A stretch of DNA of 64,000 nt from Daedaleopsis sinensis. Its lineage: Eukaryota > Basidiomycota > Agaricomycetes > Polyporales > Polyporaceae. Of this stretch, positions 1 to 12,070 are shown piece by piece. The stretch's first letter is position 1. Each line of letters begins with the position of its first letter. The position numbers and the translations under genes are program-made. The notes beneath the pieces are model-generated. The model did no database searches and was not told the DNA's origin. It saw nothing but the letters and a program-made list of their open reading frames with translations. The stretch is taken from NCBI GenBank assembly GCA_033807695.1, contig CM066305.1, forward strand, positions 310,001 through 374,000, read 5' to 3'.

Positions 1-12
1 GAATATCGTGAC

Positions 13-2617
13 CTAATGCGCTCTCCTCGATTTCCTCCCACCTTTGTTCCGACCCGTAGAACGCTTCCCATCGTGTGAGGCCGCTTGCGTGGCAGCCCGT
101 GAGCGTGTTGTCAAGCCCACACTCACCTCGGACGGTACTCCTGTCCCCTGAACTTGAGGAGCTGTTGATGCACGAAGTCGCTTGGAGCTACGAGTGGCAA
201 CAACATCATATGGCGCTTCTTGCGGCCCTCGCTTACGAGTGTGATGTGTCGAGTTGTCATCCACCTGTATGTCGAGGATTACACTGGCCGTGCCGTCGAC
301 ATTCGTGCTCAGGACACTATCCTGGTGGGCGTGGGACTCGGAGGTGTTGGGCCCCGGGCTCCCCGTGTTGCCAACGGCGGACTCGGAGGTGGTCTCCGCG
401 CTCTCGGGATTGACGACAGGCTCATCCGCGCCAGAGTGCTCCGAGTCGGTCCTGCCAGGAGAAGTCTCCTGAGGCCTGCTTGTTCCGCCACCCTCCACTT
501 TGCGCACCGAGCCTGAGGAATCGTCCATCAGCCTGTCTTGCTGAAGTAGACTGGGCGGGGTCGCGGGCCGGGGTCGCGCGGCAGAATCTTCGGAACTTGC
601 GCTGTCTTCACCCGTTGCACCGTCCCGAGGCACATCAGGTACAGTTTTGGCATGAGAAAGCGTGGCGATGACAGCGGGTGTGTTTGGGTCAGACAGGGGC
701 GCCGGTGAGCCTGGCAGTGGGGGATCGGATTCATCGGCGCGCTGGGTAGTGACGCTGCGTCCTACGTCCAAGGCAGGGAGACGTGTGGTGTCTGTGTCTT
801 GAGACACATTGCGAGAAGATGTGGCACGGGTCTTTGCCGGAGAAGTGAATATCAACTCCCTGTGTGGCCGACGAGGGGTAGACAGCAGTGTATCCCCAGA
901 TCCGGAAGGTCCGTCGGAGCCAACCACATCCGAGTCCGCCGTGGTTAGGAAGCGGAAGGCAGTGGTCGTGTCGGCTGTATCCTCGAGACGTTTGAACAGC
1001 TGTTCGAGTTGCCCGAATTTGAGGGATGCAATATCGGGGATGTATGCGTCGGCCCACTCGACAGGTATATACCGTGTTGGGTCTGTCTTGATACGGTGAT
1101 AGAGAACGTCGGCGGAGCAGTTTCCTCCTGCATCAGAGGCTAATGAACATGTTAGATATCGCTCAAAACCGGGGTGAAAGAATGTGTGTACATACCCCAT
1201 TGCGCGAGGAAATATGCTGTCAGAATGCTTCGGAGCTGATGGACGTTCCAATCGTCACTCCACGAGGGTAGATACGCGCGACCTTCGTCGTCGTAAGTGA
1301 GCACTTGCTCGCGCCGTACCGGGTTCCGTTCTGGGCGCTTCTCGTCAGAAATGTCCATAGACAAGAACGTCACCAGAATAATTGTACGTACGAAGATTGG
1401 CACGTAACCACACATCGAACCGACGCTTCTCTTCTTCTGTGAACATGAAGGAAGCATCTTGGTCCTTGAAAGTGCCAGTGGTCAGTCTGAAGATACAGAG
1501 TACAGTTAGTCTACCGTCGGACATACTCGCACTCTGATACGAGATATGCTCACTGGGCTCGGTTAAAGATACCGTTCTTGTCGTAGTACCCGTAGAGAAG
1601 CTGAAACCCAATGTTACCAGCCTTGTCCCACTCCCATCCGGTGAAGTCTTGAAGCGTGTTGTATAGAGCGTCGTGTATATATTCTTGGTTTCTGTCGGTT
1701 GAGATCAGTGGCGCTCTGCGATGCGTCTATGAGCTACTCACGAGAAGGGTGCATCCGGGTCATCACGTCTCTCTGCCATCTCCTGCTCGACTTGACTCTC
1801 CCAGTATTCCTGCTCCGCTTCCGGCAAGTTCTCAAACATGGTCTTGATGGTATGCTGACGTTCTCCGATTACCATTCCGGCACAAGCGTCGTCGATGAGC
1901 TGCTGGTTAGCGCGAACCCACAGGCGTGACGGAGGAGGTGCACGGCCTTTGACCTTGCGGAAGAATGGGGAGACGTCGGTAGACTTCTTGGGTTTGGGTA
2001 GTAAAGCTTCGGGACCGCGTTCTTTGTACGTCTTGCGGTGGTTACGACACCAAACCAGTACTATCTGAGACGCGACAGACAAGTGTGGGTCAGTATCTAA
2101 TATCCCACTACGGCGTACACCATACCTTTTTCACCGTGCCAAGAGTGGCACCAAACCAATCGAACATCGGGTAGATTTCCTTCGCGATGTCGTGGGCCTT
2201 CTGAGTAGAGTCCTTGCCGTCGAGCTTGTGGAACTCCGGATACCTCGCAGTCATGGCAGCAACATGCGGAGCGTATTTGGGCGCATTCCAGTTCGTGCGA
2301 GGGGCGCGTTGATTCGTGGGTCCGCCTGGGCGGGCGTCGTCGTCTGATTTCTCAAGAATCTCGATGGTCTTCTTCTTCTTACCCTGCCCGCGTGCTCTTC
2401 CTTTGATGTTGGATGTTGACGCTGAAGGCTTGGCAGAAGAAGTACCTTTCTTCTCGGCATGAGGAGGGCGGGTGTCATTGTCGCTTGCCTCTGAGGACTC
2501 CCGGTCACTGCCTTCTGATTCCGAATCGATCCTCTTCCTAATCAACCTCTTCAACGGTCTGCGGGGCGGTGGTGACAATGAATCGGAGAGAGGAAAGCTG
2601 CGAGATACTGCTGACAT
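13..2617 (-). CDS. Conserved hypothetical protein, multi-exon, nuclear-type composition
   Basis: I do not recognise the family. The reading frame runs from an ATG at 2617 (MSAVSRSF) through at least five exons to a TAG at 13-15. Splice junctions visible include introns of about 61 nt (2125-2065) and 50 nt (from 1741). The N-terminal exon is Ser/Lys-rich with acidic patches. It is followed by a middle part with conserved-looking stretches such as LWVRANQQLIDDA, FENLPEAEQEYWES and GWEWDKAGNIGFQLLYGYYD. A segment around LRSILTAYFLAQWG is then spliced to ASDAGGNCSADVLYHRI. The last exon is a long Ser/Thr/Asp-rich tail ending in a basic stretch (GRNKGGRKSRRAH). The frame is open further upstream to about 2716 without an ATG, so the true start could lie in another exon. 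The exon junctions near 1310-1400 are the least certain. The acidic and basic low-complexity parts suggest a nuclear protein; that is inference. Confidence 0.55.
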
Positions 2618-3017
2618 GCTGGTTTGCGGCAAGGTTGCGATCTGGTTACGGTCTGAGACAGTGAAAGCCAGAGAGGCATTCGTCGTTGGCGGGTTGCGGA
2701 GTATGGGAGATGTCACTGAGGGTGCGAGGCAAGGTGGTGAGCTGGGTAGCGAGGTGGTCGAAGTGAAGGCGGTAGCACAACAGAGACGGCCTGAAGAGGT
2801 CTCCGCGGGTAAGTCCGAGTCCGCTTGGGCCAGGATATGCGGAACGCGGTCACATGACCGTTAACACTACGACGCGCTACTAGTGCTACGGTTAACACCC
2901 CACTTGCCTTGCCGCTCACTCATTTGACACTACGCACAATCCATTTGAATAGAAAGTCTACAGAAGTCGGACCGCGGTCACATTGTATTTAGTACGAAAA
3001 CTGAAGACTCGAGGTAG
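2618..3017. other. Intergenic region
   Basis: This 400-nt stretch separates two minus-strand hypothetical genes and serves as the upstream region of the first. I see no gene and no clear TATA element in it. Confidence 0.4.
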
Positions 3018-3943
3018 CTACGGGGCATTGCCATTTCCCTCCTCATACCGCACCCCCGTGGTAGTGTCCGTAGCGTCGCTATCGTCTTCGAGGGAGCTCT
3101 CGGGGGCAAAAACGGGATGGGTAACTACCTTAATGTAGTGTTTTAAACCCGGCGTGATCGTGACTTCGTCCCGCTTGTATATGAGGCCCTCGCCAAGCAT
3201 TAATGGAGTGCCCTTCGAAGGGTAGGCTTTACCCCAGGTCGCGCGCCGCCGATCCCAGACACGATACACGTTCTGCCTGCCGGGCGGATTGACCTTCGCA
3301 ATGGCAGCGAGGATCCGCTTCTGAAAGAAGATGAACCACATGGTATTGCGTCTGAATGTCCCCCAAGCTTCGATCTCGAGGGGCAGCTCCTCATCCTGTG
3401 ATGGCGTCAGGTTGGTGCATGATGTCCTGTGACTGTAATACTTGCCTCCATGTACACAAAGACCCGGACTGGCTTGGCAACAGCGGGGGTAGGACATTGC
3501 TCGTCGACGGCTCCATCTGGCATGATCGCGAGGATGTCCTCGAAGTGACGGTTTCGCTCGAAGATGTTCAGTGCTTTGAGAGCACACACTACCTGCCAGA
3601 TGTCGTCGTTGTATGGTGCAGGATTGAGCAATGATATCTCTTGTAGACACAGCATCAGGTCGCGGGGGTGCATTTGCAAGACCGCGGGCTGGCCATCCCA
3701 CAAGCAAAGTTTGGAGCACTACATCGCAGCGTGAGGCCTCGGGCGTGTGACAGGAAAGCTCAGACTTACCTGTTCTGTTGCCTGACCTACGTCAACACGG
3801 TTGCGCCGATCGCAACCATAGTTGATCTTGATCGAGTGCTTCCCCCTGAATGGACAACGTCGCAGCTGAGCATAGAGTGCCGCGATCATGGGTCGATACC
3901 GAGTGATAGCGAGATGAACGCGTTCATCGACCGGCATAACCAT
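3018..3943 (-). CDS. Hypothetical protein, tandem paralogue of the 4200-5336 gene (copy B)
   Basis: Family not recognised. The start is the ATG at 3943 (MVMPVDERV; a second ATG lies at 3937) and the stop is TAG at 3018-3020. Exon 1 ends at ...VGQATEQ; an intron with GTAAGT...GTAG ends removes about 55 nt. The next exon opens with CSKLCLWDGQPAVLQ, followed by HPRDLMLCLQEISLL. A second intron (GTACAT...ACAG, near 3394-3453) joins to DEELPLEIEAWGTF and the C-terminal part. Against its downstream neighbour it shares the first intron position, the motif LCLQE(I/L), an FxGKxxxI-like N-terminal patch and a C-terminal region with WD...W..AYPS and LGEGLIYKRDEV. No signal peptide or membrane segment is seen. 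Function unknown. Confidence 0.55.
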
Positions 3944-4199
3944 GGCGCTGAGTAGAGTTGCGTTGAGTCGGCAGCAGCGGGTCAGAGGAGTCAGTCCGGA
4001 AAGGCGGAGCAGCGGTGTGGCCATAAATACGCTCGTAATACGGCTCGTGCGCGCGCGACGCGTAAGCGGGAAACTTATTGTTCATGTTAGACTTATACTG
4101 TGACATGATCAAGATGGATCTACATTGACAGTCAGCGACCATAATGCTACAGAGGTAGAAGGCTTCTGGTTATTACTTTACAAACTACACGTACTAGCA

Positions 4200-5336
4200 C
4201 TATGCTCCATCCGACTCATCATCGGAAATGACGATGACTTCCCTCTCCTTCCCCTTCCCCTGCGTAACCTGCGAAGAGCCCATGGCCGCGGTGGTTGCAA
4301 CTGACCTACGCTCCAAGTAGAACAGGCCAGAGCTGCGACCTGACATCGGAGAGGATTCCGGGCAAGGAGACGAGCTTGGAGGAGGGGGCGTGACATCGCG
4401 ATCGGGAGATCGCGAGCGCTCGGAGACAAGGGGTGGGTCGGAGGGACGCAGGTGGTTAGGCAGCGCAGCCCAGAGGTAGAAGTCGAGGGCCTCGGGATAT
4501 TGAACGGTAACGTGCTTGAAGACGCGCCCTTCCCCTGCGCGCAGCACAAGGGTATCGGTGGCCTTCGGCGCGGTCACCCACGTCTCCTCCGAAGGGTCCC
4601 ACATCTGGAAGCGCACACATAACCGTTGGTTTTTACCGATGCCGAAGTGGGTTCCAAGAACAGCGCGCAGTCGCTTGTCGTACCAGCAAATCCGAGAGCG
4701 GCCATCTGCCTCCTGGATGCAGTCGATGTCGACAGTGTTCGGCGGCGTGTTATCGAGCGTGAATATATAGAAGGTGTTAGGTGTCCTCGGCAACGGCTTA
4801 CGACCAAGGATCTTCGTGGAAGACGAGCTTGAGATGGTGTATGGCGAGACGCGAGGCCGAGTGGCCGGAGTTCGAGTTGAGCGAGAAGGGCCGGGGATCT
4901 GTGAGCTAGGCTGAGCCACTGCCTTCTCTTCGCAAATCTTGGCGAGAAGTCTCTCGCTTTCTTGCTGACAGAACGCGCGGAACTTCATCGCGTTGTAGCA
5001 CTTGGGGATCTCCTCTAGCTGCAACAATTCTTGCAGACAGAGGAAGTGCTGCCATGGGGTGATTTGCAATTCGAGCGGCTTGCGGTGTCGCTCGCATGGC
5101 TCCACGCACTGTGCGACTGGTTAGAGCAGACGTCACCGGGAGCAAGTGGATTGTAGACTCACAATTTCGAAGAGTATGAGTAGGTGGTTTAGGTTTTTGA
5201 CACCATAACTGGCCTGAACTGCGTGTGCCTTTCCGGGAAACACTTGGCATGTCTGGCGGGCTGCGCGCCGCGCAGCGAGAGAGGGGAGATACTTCTCGCA
5301 AATCTTGCCAACTAGAGTGGCTGGAGGCTGGGGCAT
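4200..5336 (-). CDS. Hypothetical protein, tandem paralogue of the 3018-3943 gene (copy C)
   Basis: Family not recognised. The ATG at 5336 begins MPQPPATLVGKICEKYLPSL; the stop is TAG at 4200-4202. An intron with GTGAGT...ACAG ends separates LLILFEI from CVEPCERHRKPLELQITPWQ. The exon continues with HFLCLQELLQLEEIP. A central Ser/Thr/Pro-rich linker leads to a C-terminal region with RAVLGTHFGIGKNQRL, VRFQMWDPSEETWV and LRAGEGRVFKHV. The latter aligns with the corresponding part of the neighbouring paralogue (VYRVWDRRRATWGKA, LGEGLIYKRDEV). The tail is acidic (VIVISDDESDGA), resembling a SUMO-interaction-like hydrophobic/acidic patch, though that is only suggestive. An ATG-led open frame at 5743-5312 just upstream could hold an earlier exon, but I could not splice it into frame. 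Confidence 0.55.
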
Positions 5337-6569
5337 CGCGACGCTACGTGATGGTGCGTGTATGAGGACAGGGCAATCCGGAAGGAGGAGCTCGCTGGTT
5401 GGGACGCGTTGGCCAATCCGGCCACTCGGGCGCTCCGGCCCGCTCCCAAGTTGGCTTTGGAAGAGCACCGCATAGCTGATAAGGGCGCGTAGGGGGGAAT
5501 CAGCGCATGTGCGACCGACTCGTTGGTCAATATGAGTAGCAACATACCGCCGCTGTAGACGACAATTGCGAGGCCCGTCGGGGAGTGCGAGCACAAGAAT
5601 CTGGTGAGTGCCGTCGGGCTCGATAGTTTGCCGGGTGAGGATACAGAGGCCACGTATGAGGCGACAATGTCTGAGGCCTGCAGAAATGGGCTAGATAAGT
5701 ACACGTCTGCACTGTAATGCCCGGAGGGACATGATGGGTCCATCAAACGGCTCGTGATCAGTAAATACCGTGGTGTAGTCTCACATTGCGTCTTGATCGT
5801 CGTATAGTCCGTTTTGCAGGGCTTTGGCTCGACTTGTATTGAAAAATCACAGTTTACTCACCTATACCTTCGAAGATACCGAGCCTGGATCACCTGTCTC
5901 TACGTCGTCCATGTGCGCTGGTCATATTATTATTGACGTACGAGCGTGATATACACCTGTGCTTACTGCCGAAGTATGAATCCGCCGCCAGCGCAAGTGT
6001 ACTTTCCACAAGTCGTCAGGGACAGGATCAGGAGTGTCACGGCAGGTCTACAGAGATTCCAGCGACAGTTAAGAGGACCAATAACCCCGAAGACAGTCAT
6101 CAAAGGTAGTGGGGGCAGCATGAGTCGTGTACGTCCAGAGTGGATGATGAAGCTTAAGCTTGAGAGCACCCATCCAAGTCGTTGAGTTTGAGAGTGCTTG
6201 ACGACTCGAAGTCAAAATTCGTGAACGATACCGATGAGAGCGCCCGTTGCCCAAAAGAGGAGATGTCACACGCAGTGCCTATAGCAAGCACCTCCACGCG
6301 TGTTCATCCATCTCAATTCGATCTTTGTATCTATTACGCGCGACCGACTTTCTGGCTGAAATACACACCGGCGGTGAGGCCTGAGGAAGGGAAGGGTGAG
6401 ACACACTGTAGTTGTTTGACAGTAAGTAACTGCAGCTGTTATCCTCTCTATAGCAGTTCGTATATCTGACCATTCGCCGTGGAGTGGTATGACTCCTTCT
6501 CAAGGGTCACCTTCGCAGCGACGACATGGACATTCTTGAGAACCTGAGTGCGGATGACGCGCTCAGGCC
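5337..6569. other. Intergenic region with one unassigned minus-strand open frame
   Basis: The minus strand carries an open frame from an ATG at 5743 to 5312 (begins MDPSCPSGHYSADVYLSS). It resembles an exon rather than random sequence, but it overlaps the start of the downstream gene and has no recognisable domain. The rest of the region (5750-6500) shows no convincing gene on either strand. Confidence 0.3.
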
Positions 6570-7522
6570 ATGCGCGTGCAGCGGGATGAGGAGAAGGCGC
6601 GTGCGCGGTGTGAGGCAGTCGAGAAGAGACGCATGATGCTCGCGGTGCGTTCTTTTTCGAGGCCCGCATGTTTTCTGTGTTCGTCTTCGTGGTTTCTATG
6701 CGTCGAGCAACCCCCATGCCACCGGCACCAAGGCCGATTGTGAGGAGATCCACCACCGGCTGTACCGGCTGTACGAGCTCGGCGACGAGTTGTCGATCTG
6801 CGCAGAGATGCTCCGCCCCATCCTGCGCTGCTTCGTCGACTCGTTCGATGGGAAGCACAACCTGCAGTTCTGGCAGCACAGCGCGTATCGCTCGCAGTGC
6901 GTTCTTTTTCAACGACCTCGACGGGGGAAGCCGCGCGTCAAGTCTTCCGTTATACCGGCGCAGTCCAGTTGCGTCCCGCACACGTCCGTACGTGTCAGGC
7001 GGATCCCAGAGGACGAGGAGGAGACGAAGAAGTGCCAGCGTGATGACCATGGGTGAGTATCCGAGTCGACCACATTCTCAAAGAGCCCGATGTGACATCG
7101 TCTGGCAGCCAGCTATGCTATGGGTGTCACAAGTACACGCTCGACGGCGTGGAGTACTTCACTATCTCGATGGAAGATATCCCTGGTGGGTACGCTGAGG
7201 TTGACATGACCATCGATGACAGCGGTGTCGAGACGAAGTATATGACGATTGCGGGACACGTCGGGTACACAGTGCGGACTTTGAGCGCACCATCGCCGCC
7301 CGTGAGCAAGAGCAAGCGCACGCCCCACACGAAGCGGCACTCTCGACGCTGACGAGCCCGACCGGGCATATCAACTTCTTCGAGGATCTTGAGCGGGTGC
7401 GTCTTTCTGCCACTGCCCTCGATCACGGTCGCGAAGTCTCAGTCTCTACATATACCACAGCAATTGGCGGTGCGGAGCGCGACGCAGGCGGGTCTCGACA
7501 ATCGAGCTTCACTCGTGAATAG
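6570..7522 (+). pseudogene. DUF4419-domain gene remnant
   Basis: Two blocks look like the DUF4419 family, which is abundant in Agaricomycetes and has no known biochemical role. The first, at about 6730-6890, reads GTKADCEEIHHRLYRLYEL, then AEMLRPILRCFVDSFD and LQFWQHSA. It corresponds to the family's W..I..RL..L / LLRPVL.RFV..FD / FW region. The second, at about 7150-7280, reads LDGVEYFTISMEDIPGGYAE followed by VDMTIDDSG and TIAGHVGYTV, matching the C-terminal G(Y/V)AEVDV...D..G...VAG.VG pattern. The blocks are in different frames. The last part (SPTGHINFFEDLERV) is in yet another frame and ends with TAG at 7520-7522. Introns could explain some shifts, but I could not build a complete gene, and the N-terminal half of the domain is missing. 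I therefore call it a degraded or partial copy. Confidence 0.45.
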
Positions 7523-8219
7523 CACAAGCGTGTTTCTAGCTACCAGTCTGCGACATTGCGCATGAATCGAACATACGCTGGACCACCGGGTGAGTAACTC
7601 ACTACGCAGACGTTGAGCATGTCTGACTTACCCGTTTGGGAGCAATCAGTCACGGCTAGTTGTTGGCGAGCGTGCTGTCTCATCAAGGGCGCGTTCGTAC
7701 TACCATTTCCTAATGTGTAGTGCGCATGCAGTCCAAGCGCGTAGTAACTTAGTGTCGTACAAGGGACACTTTTTACGCCAAGAATCTCAAAGCAACGAAA
7801 TGACAGGTGCGTTCGGGGGACATAACCTACCCATCAGCGAGTTGACATGTGAGACCAGCCAGGCCGTGACAACGCTACACGGCTTTACCGCCTAGGCACA
7901 GTGTGTCGGCTGGTATTAGTTATATCATGCAGGTCTGTGATTTCTGGGCACCGTTCGCTCGCTGGGATACCTGTATATGACTGCTTATGTACGGGTTTGC
8001 AATGCTGACCTTGAGTAGTCAAAAATACTAGCCCCTAGAGATATTTCGCAATGTCTGGATGCGCGGCACGCATTGGCCGGCCACCCCGTCAAAGCTAGGT
8101 AAGTGGCTCGATCTCCGCCGCTTTGTGACAATTGGCTACGTAGACCTCAAAATGCGCGCACAACAAACCGTGCTACCTTACTCTCCACCTATTCTCTGAA
8201 GTACGTGCCCCTCCTGGAC
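7523..8219. other. Intergenic region upstream of the KDZ transposase
   Basis: No coding pattern is visible. Any terminal inverted repeat of the transposable element would be expected here or shortly upstream, but none could be matched by eye to the 3' flank. Confidence 0.3.
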
Positions 8220-11200
8220 ATGGCGGGTGCGTTCCGCACGAAGTACAAGCGCAAGGCTCCCACCGTCGGCCGACGTGCCTCTCCACCCCGCACATACCGT
8301 CCGCCAGACACCATCGACACCGCGTTTATTCGCACCGCTAATGGTTTGGCGGTCGGTGAACAAGTCCACGAGTATGAACGACTCCCAGAACCTCCGACCA
8401 AACGTGTCCGCATACACTTCTCGCCCCAGCAGGAAGACATCAACGACACCACGCCGCAAAACTCGGTCATGGAAGGTGAATGGGTTGACGAAGAACCACC
8501 CGCAAACGTTCGCGCAGAGGAGTCTCGGAAGACACGTAAGGAGCGGATCAAGGTCTCAAGGGTATGTTATCTTTAACGTTACACGCAAACCACAAACCTT
8601 GACGTGCTGACGACCTTGCTCAGAAGGCTATCTCGGAGAAGATGAATGAATGGCGGCAGGATTTCGACAACATCGGAGCAATCATGCTTTCGTGGGAAGC
8701 CCCGCCCCTACCCATAACCCAGTGCTCCTGCGGGAGTAACAAGAATGCGCGGTACAGATGCCTCGAGTGTAACGAGAGCGGGATGAAGTGCGGTGCGTGC
8801 ATGGTTACAGCTCACCGTAACCTATGGTTCCACTACGTTGAGGCTTGGGAAGGGTCTTTCTTCAGACGCTACGACCTCGTGAGCCTGAATTTCACTATCC
8901 ATCTCGGCCACGAAGGTGCTCGCTGTCCGCATCTTGCTCCTGACCAGAAACCCTCCAACTTCGTGATCGGACACACGAACGGCATGCATGACTGCAAAAT
9001 TATGTTCTGCGATTGTCCTGGTTCTGACACTCGTGTCAACCAACTCCTCCGCTCACAAATGTGGCCAGCGACGCGTGACAGCCCCCAAAGCGCGTTCACG
9101 ATAGTACTCTTGAAGCACTGGCAGCAAATGTGGTTCCATGCGAAAATCAGCACACTCCATTTCCTGCGCGCTTTGGCTCGATATACGAACAATACTTTCC
9201 CGGCTGAAGTCAAAGTAAGTACCCACCCGTCACATTCAGACCGCTCCAGCTAACTCATTGCTATAGGGGCGTACTCCGGAGTTCCGGGTCGTGAGCAGAC
9301 TTTTTGCCCACTTGACCATGGTCAAGCGGTCGGGCAAACTTCACGGGCTCGAGGTTCCCAACCGTGATCCTAATGACATCACAGTACCTTGCGTGGCGTG
9401 TCCTTCTCCCGGGTTTAACCTACCTGAAAATTGGAAGGAAGCACCTAAGCACCTAAGGTATGTGCGAAGTTCTATCCCATATGTTCGTATTCAGTGTTTT
9501 ATCCGCCGGGGCAGATACATTTACCGAATTGTCCTCGGGGCGGACGGCAACCATAGTCTCCAGAAGAGGAGCAAGGGTGACGATTCCGAGGACGCAAGTT
9601 TGGGTTGCGGACAAGGTTTCTTCGTCGATCCGAGTAGTATGCAGAAGATGGTCAGCGAGAGTTATGCGAGGGACGCAGATGCCCCGGTATGTTCAAGCCT
9701 GCTCCCTTGCTCATCGCATCTCTGCTAACCATTGGTCAGAGCTACACATGCAGCGGTTTCAAAGTTGCTCGGTCGCAGAGAGACGGCAAGTGGCGGTTTG
9801 TGGAGATCAGCGGCATCATTGCGATCACTTGCCGCCATGTTCTCTTCCGCTCGGGAGCCGTCGTCGATATGATAACCGGAGAGCGGTAAGTCTGTCCACG
9901 GCTGGCCTTCATGTCGAATCAGTCAATGACTCTTATGTTACATTACAGCTATGATTTCACAGACGCCGCGCTTGCTGGCGCTCTACGCGGTACTCTGCTA
10001 CTCCTCGAATGGGGCTTCTCCTACGATGTGGTTTGCATCTACATCAAAGGAATGCTGGAGCGCTTCCACAAGAACTACCCTCATCTCGCGCACATAGTGG
10101 AGCAGATTCAGTGTTGCGTACCGTCGTTCCATGTGAACGCCCACCGCGACTTGTGTCAGATCGTCTATGGATTGCCATACGCTCAAGGCTTCGGGCACAT
10201 CTGTGGCGAGTGGGTGGAAACCCCGTGGTCCGAGAACAACATCGCTGGGCTTGTAACTCGCGAGATGACGGGCGGGGGGCGACACGACGCACTCAACGAC
10301 CTATTCAACTTCTGGAACCGCGTCAAGCTCGAACGCCTCGGTAAGTGCATGAGAACGTCTCTATCACATCCATTAGACTGACATAATGTTTATAAAAGTC
10401 GACTCGCTAGTCAAGCAACTCGAGAAGGCGTATGAAGCACAACTTCAGACCACAGAGCAGTTCGCAAACCTCGTAGCCTTGGCAGGGGCATTCACCTCCA
10501 CCCAATGGGCAGCCATGGCCGAGGATTCGACCGCCCCGACTCCCGCCAATCACGAAGCAAAGGAGCGTGCGTACAGCAGCAGCGTATACATTCTGGACCG
10601 TAGCGAAAGTAAGTAACTGCTGAGATCTCTGATATGCACTCGCACTCACCCTAACCATACACAGTGCCCACGAGAGACAAGGCTCTGTCCGAATTGATAT
10701 TGACGCATGAAGGAGGCGACAAACCTGCGTTGGAGAGCATGGTCTCCCATCTCCGCAAAGGGGCAGCACACTTCGTCAAAGCCGGCATTGAACTGGACCT
10801 AGAATAGTGCGTGTCATGGGTGCATGTCAAAGTGCACACTTACTTATCGTTTTTCAATGCAGTTTTACTCTACGTGAGCGGCTCGGCCAAGATACTACAC
10901 CCGACAAGACTCTCCGGGACAGCATGCGCTCGTTTCGCACACGCTTCGATGCCTGGCGGGTTGAACAACACAAGCATATGCCACTCCTACCCCTGCCCGA
11001 AGAAGACACCGGGGTCGTTCAAAGTACCAGTACAGACGACGACGACAGCTGGGACGATCTAGAGGAGATCTTAGCCTTGCCTTCCGACTTCAACTCTAGC
11101 GAACTAGACACATACGCTCTCCGATCGTTGGCTACGTGCGAGCTGAAACTGCGCATCGGGCTGGCTTTCGACCTTCTGGGCGACGTCCGCGAGGCCGTCA

Positions 11201-12070
11201 AGCACAGCGCCGCACATCTCGAAGAGAAGAAGAGAGAAGCTCACGGGAAGAAAGATCACACACGGGAACAAGCTAAGATCACCAAGTCACGCAATCTGTC
11301 AAGACGCGAGGCTCGCCGATACAACCACAACTATGGACGCATCGTCACCTTACGCACAATTGTTCAACAACCAGCGCCAGAGGGGAAGATGGAGACTAAC
11401 CTACAACAGATTGACCTCGATAAGGACCTGAAAATGGTCAACCTCACAGCGGGACGCTCGCGGGGGGATACTGGACTGCTTGCTAACGCGTCTTGGATAT
11501 GGTCAGTATTCTTGCCCACGAAGGATAAGCGCGTGCAACCCGACAGGAAGGGCAAGGGCAAGGAGGTCACCACGCCGGAAGAGGACGCAGCATCCTGGGT
11601 CACACAAGGTAAGAGACAAACCTCTATCAAACATCTCGATGTGTACTTACCTCTAACAGTGGATTGCGCTCATTGGCATCGTGCACGGATGGCCAAAGCT
11701 CAAGCAGACGCATTTGTCAACTACACGTGCGCCGACTTCAGGCATGCGCGCTCGGGATTCGATCGCATGTCTACATGCTGGACCACAGCGGCGGATAGAC
11801 CTGATGTTGAGCCTGGGGCTCAGGCTTATGCCCGCCAGCAGGCTGCGATGTACGCTCGAATGCGGGATGATTGTGAAGCTGCCTATGCGAAAGCTCTGAA
11901 GCCGAACGTTGACGGGGACGCCCTAGATCACACCCTTGTACGTACTCAGCAACTTCTCATATGCGCCGCTAGTGCTGATGGACCTCCAGTCTTTGCGAGG
12001 CTACCTGGAGAACTCTGTCGTCAACCTGGCTCCTTATGAGGATTTGATGAAGATCTTGCCCATGGCTTGA
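8220..12070 (+). CDS. KDZ-superfamily transposase with CxC2-like cysteine cluster
   Basis: Kyakuja-Dileera-Zisupton (KDZ) DNA transposases are common in basidiomycetes. The gene starts at the ATG at 8220 (MAGAFRTKYKRKAP) and ends at TGA 12068-12070 after about nine introns. The second exon carries the CxC2-like cluster: CSCGSNKNARYRC, CGACMVTAHR, WFHYVEAWEGSFF and ARCPH, then the family-typical DCKIMFCDCPG and LLRSQMWPAT. Candidate catalytic positions follow in order: Asp in VLGADGNHSLQKR, Asp in FSYDVVCIYIKGML, and Glu in ICGEWVETPWSENN. RHDALNDLFNFWNR comes after, as expected for the D-D-E arrangement. Other family marks are CSGFKVARSQ and ITGERYDFTDAALAGALR. The C-terminal exons are charged and coiled-coil-like, ending LAPYEDLMKILPMA. 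All joins I tested stay in frame and I saw no disabling mutation, so the element may be recent. Flanking TIRs and target duplications were not identified. Confidence 0.88.
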
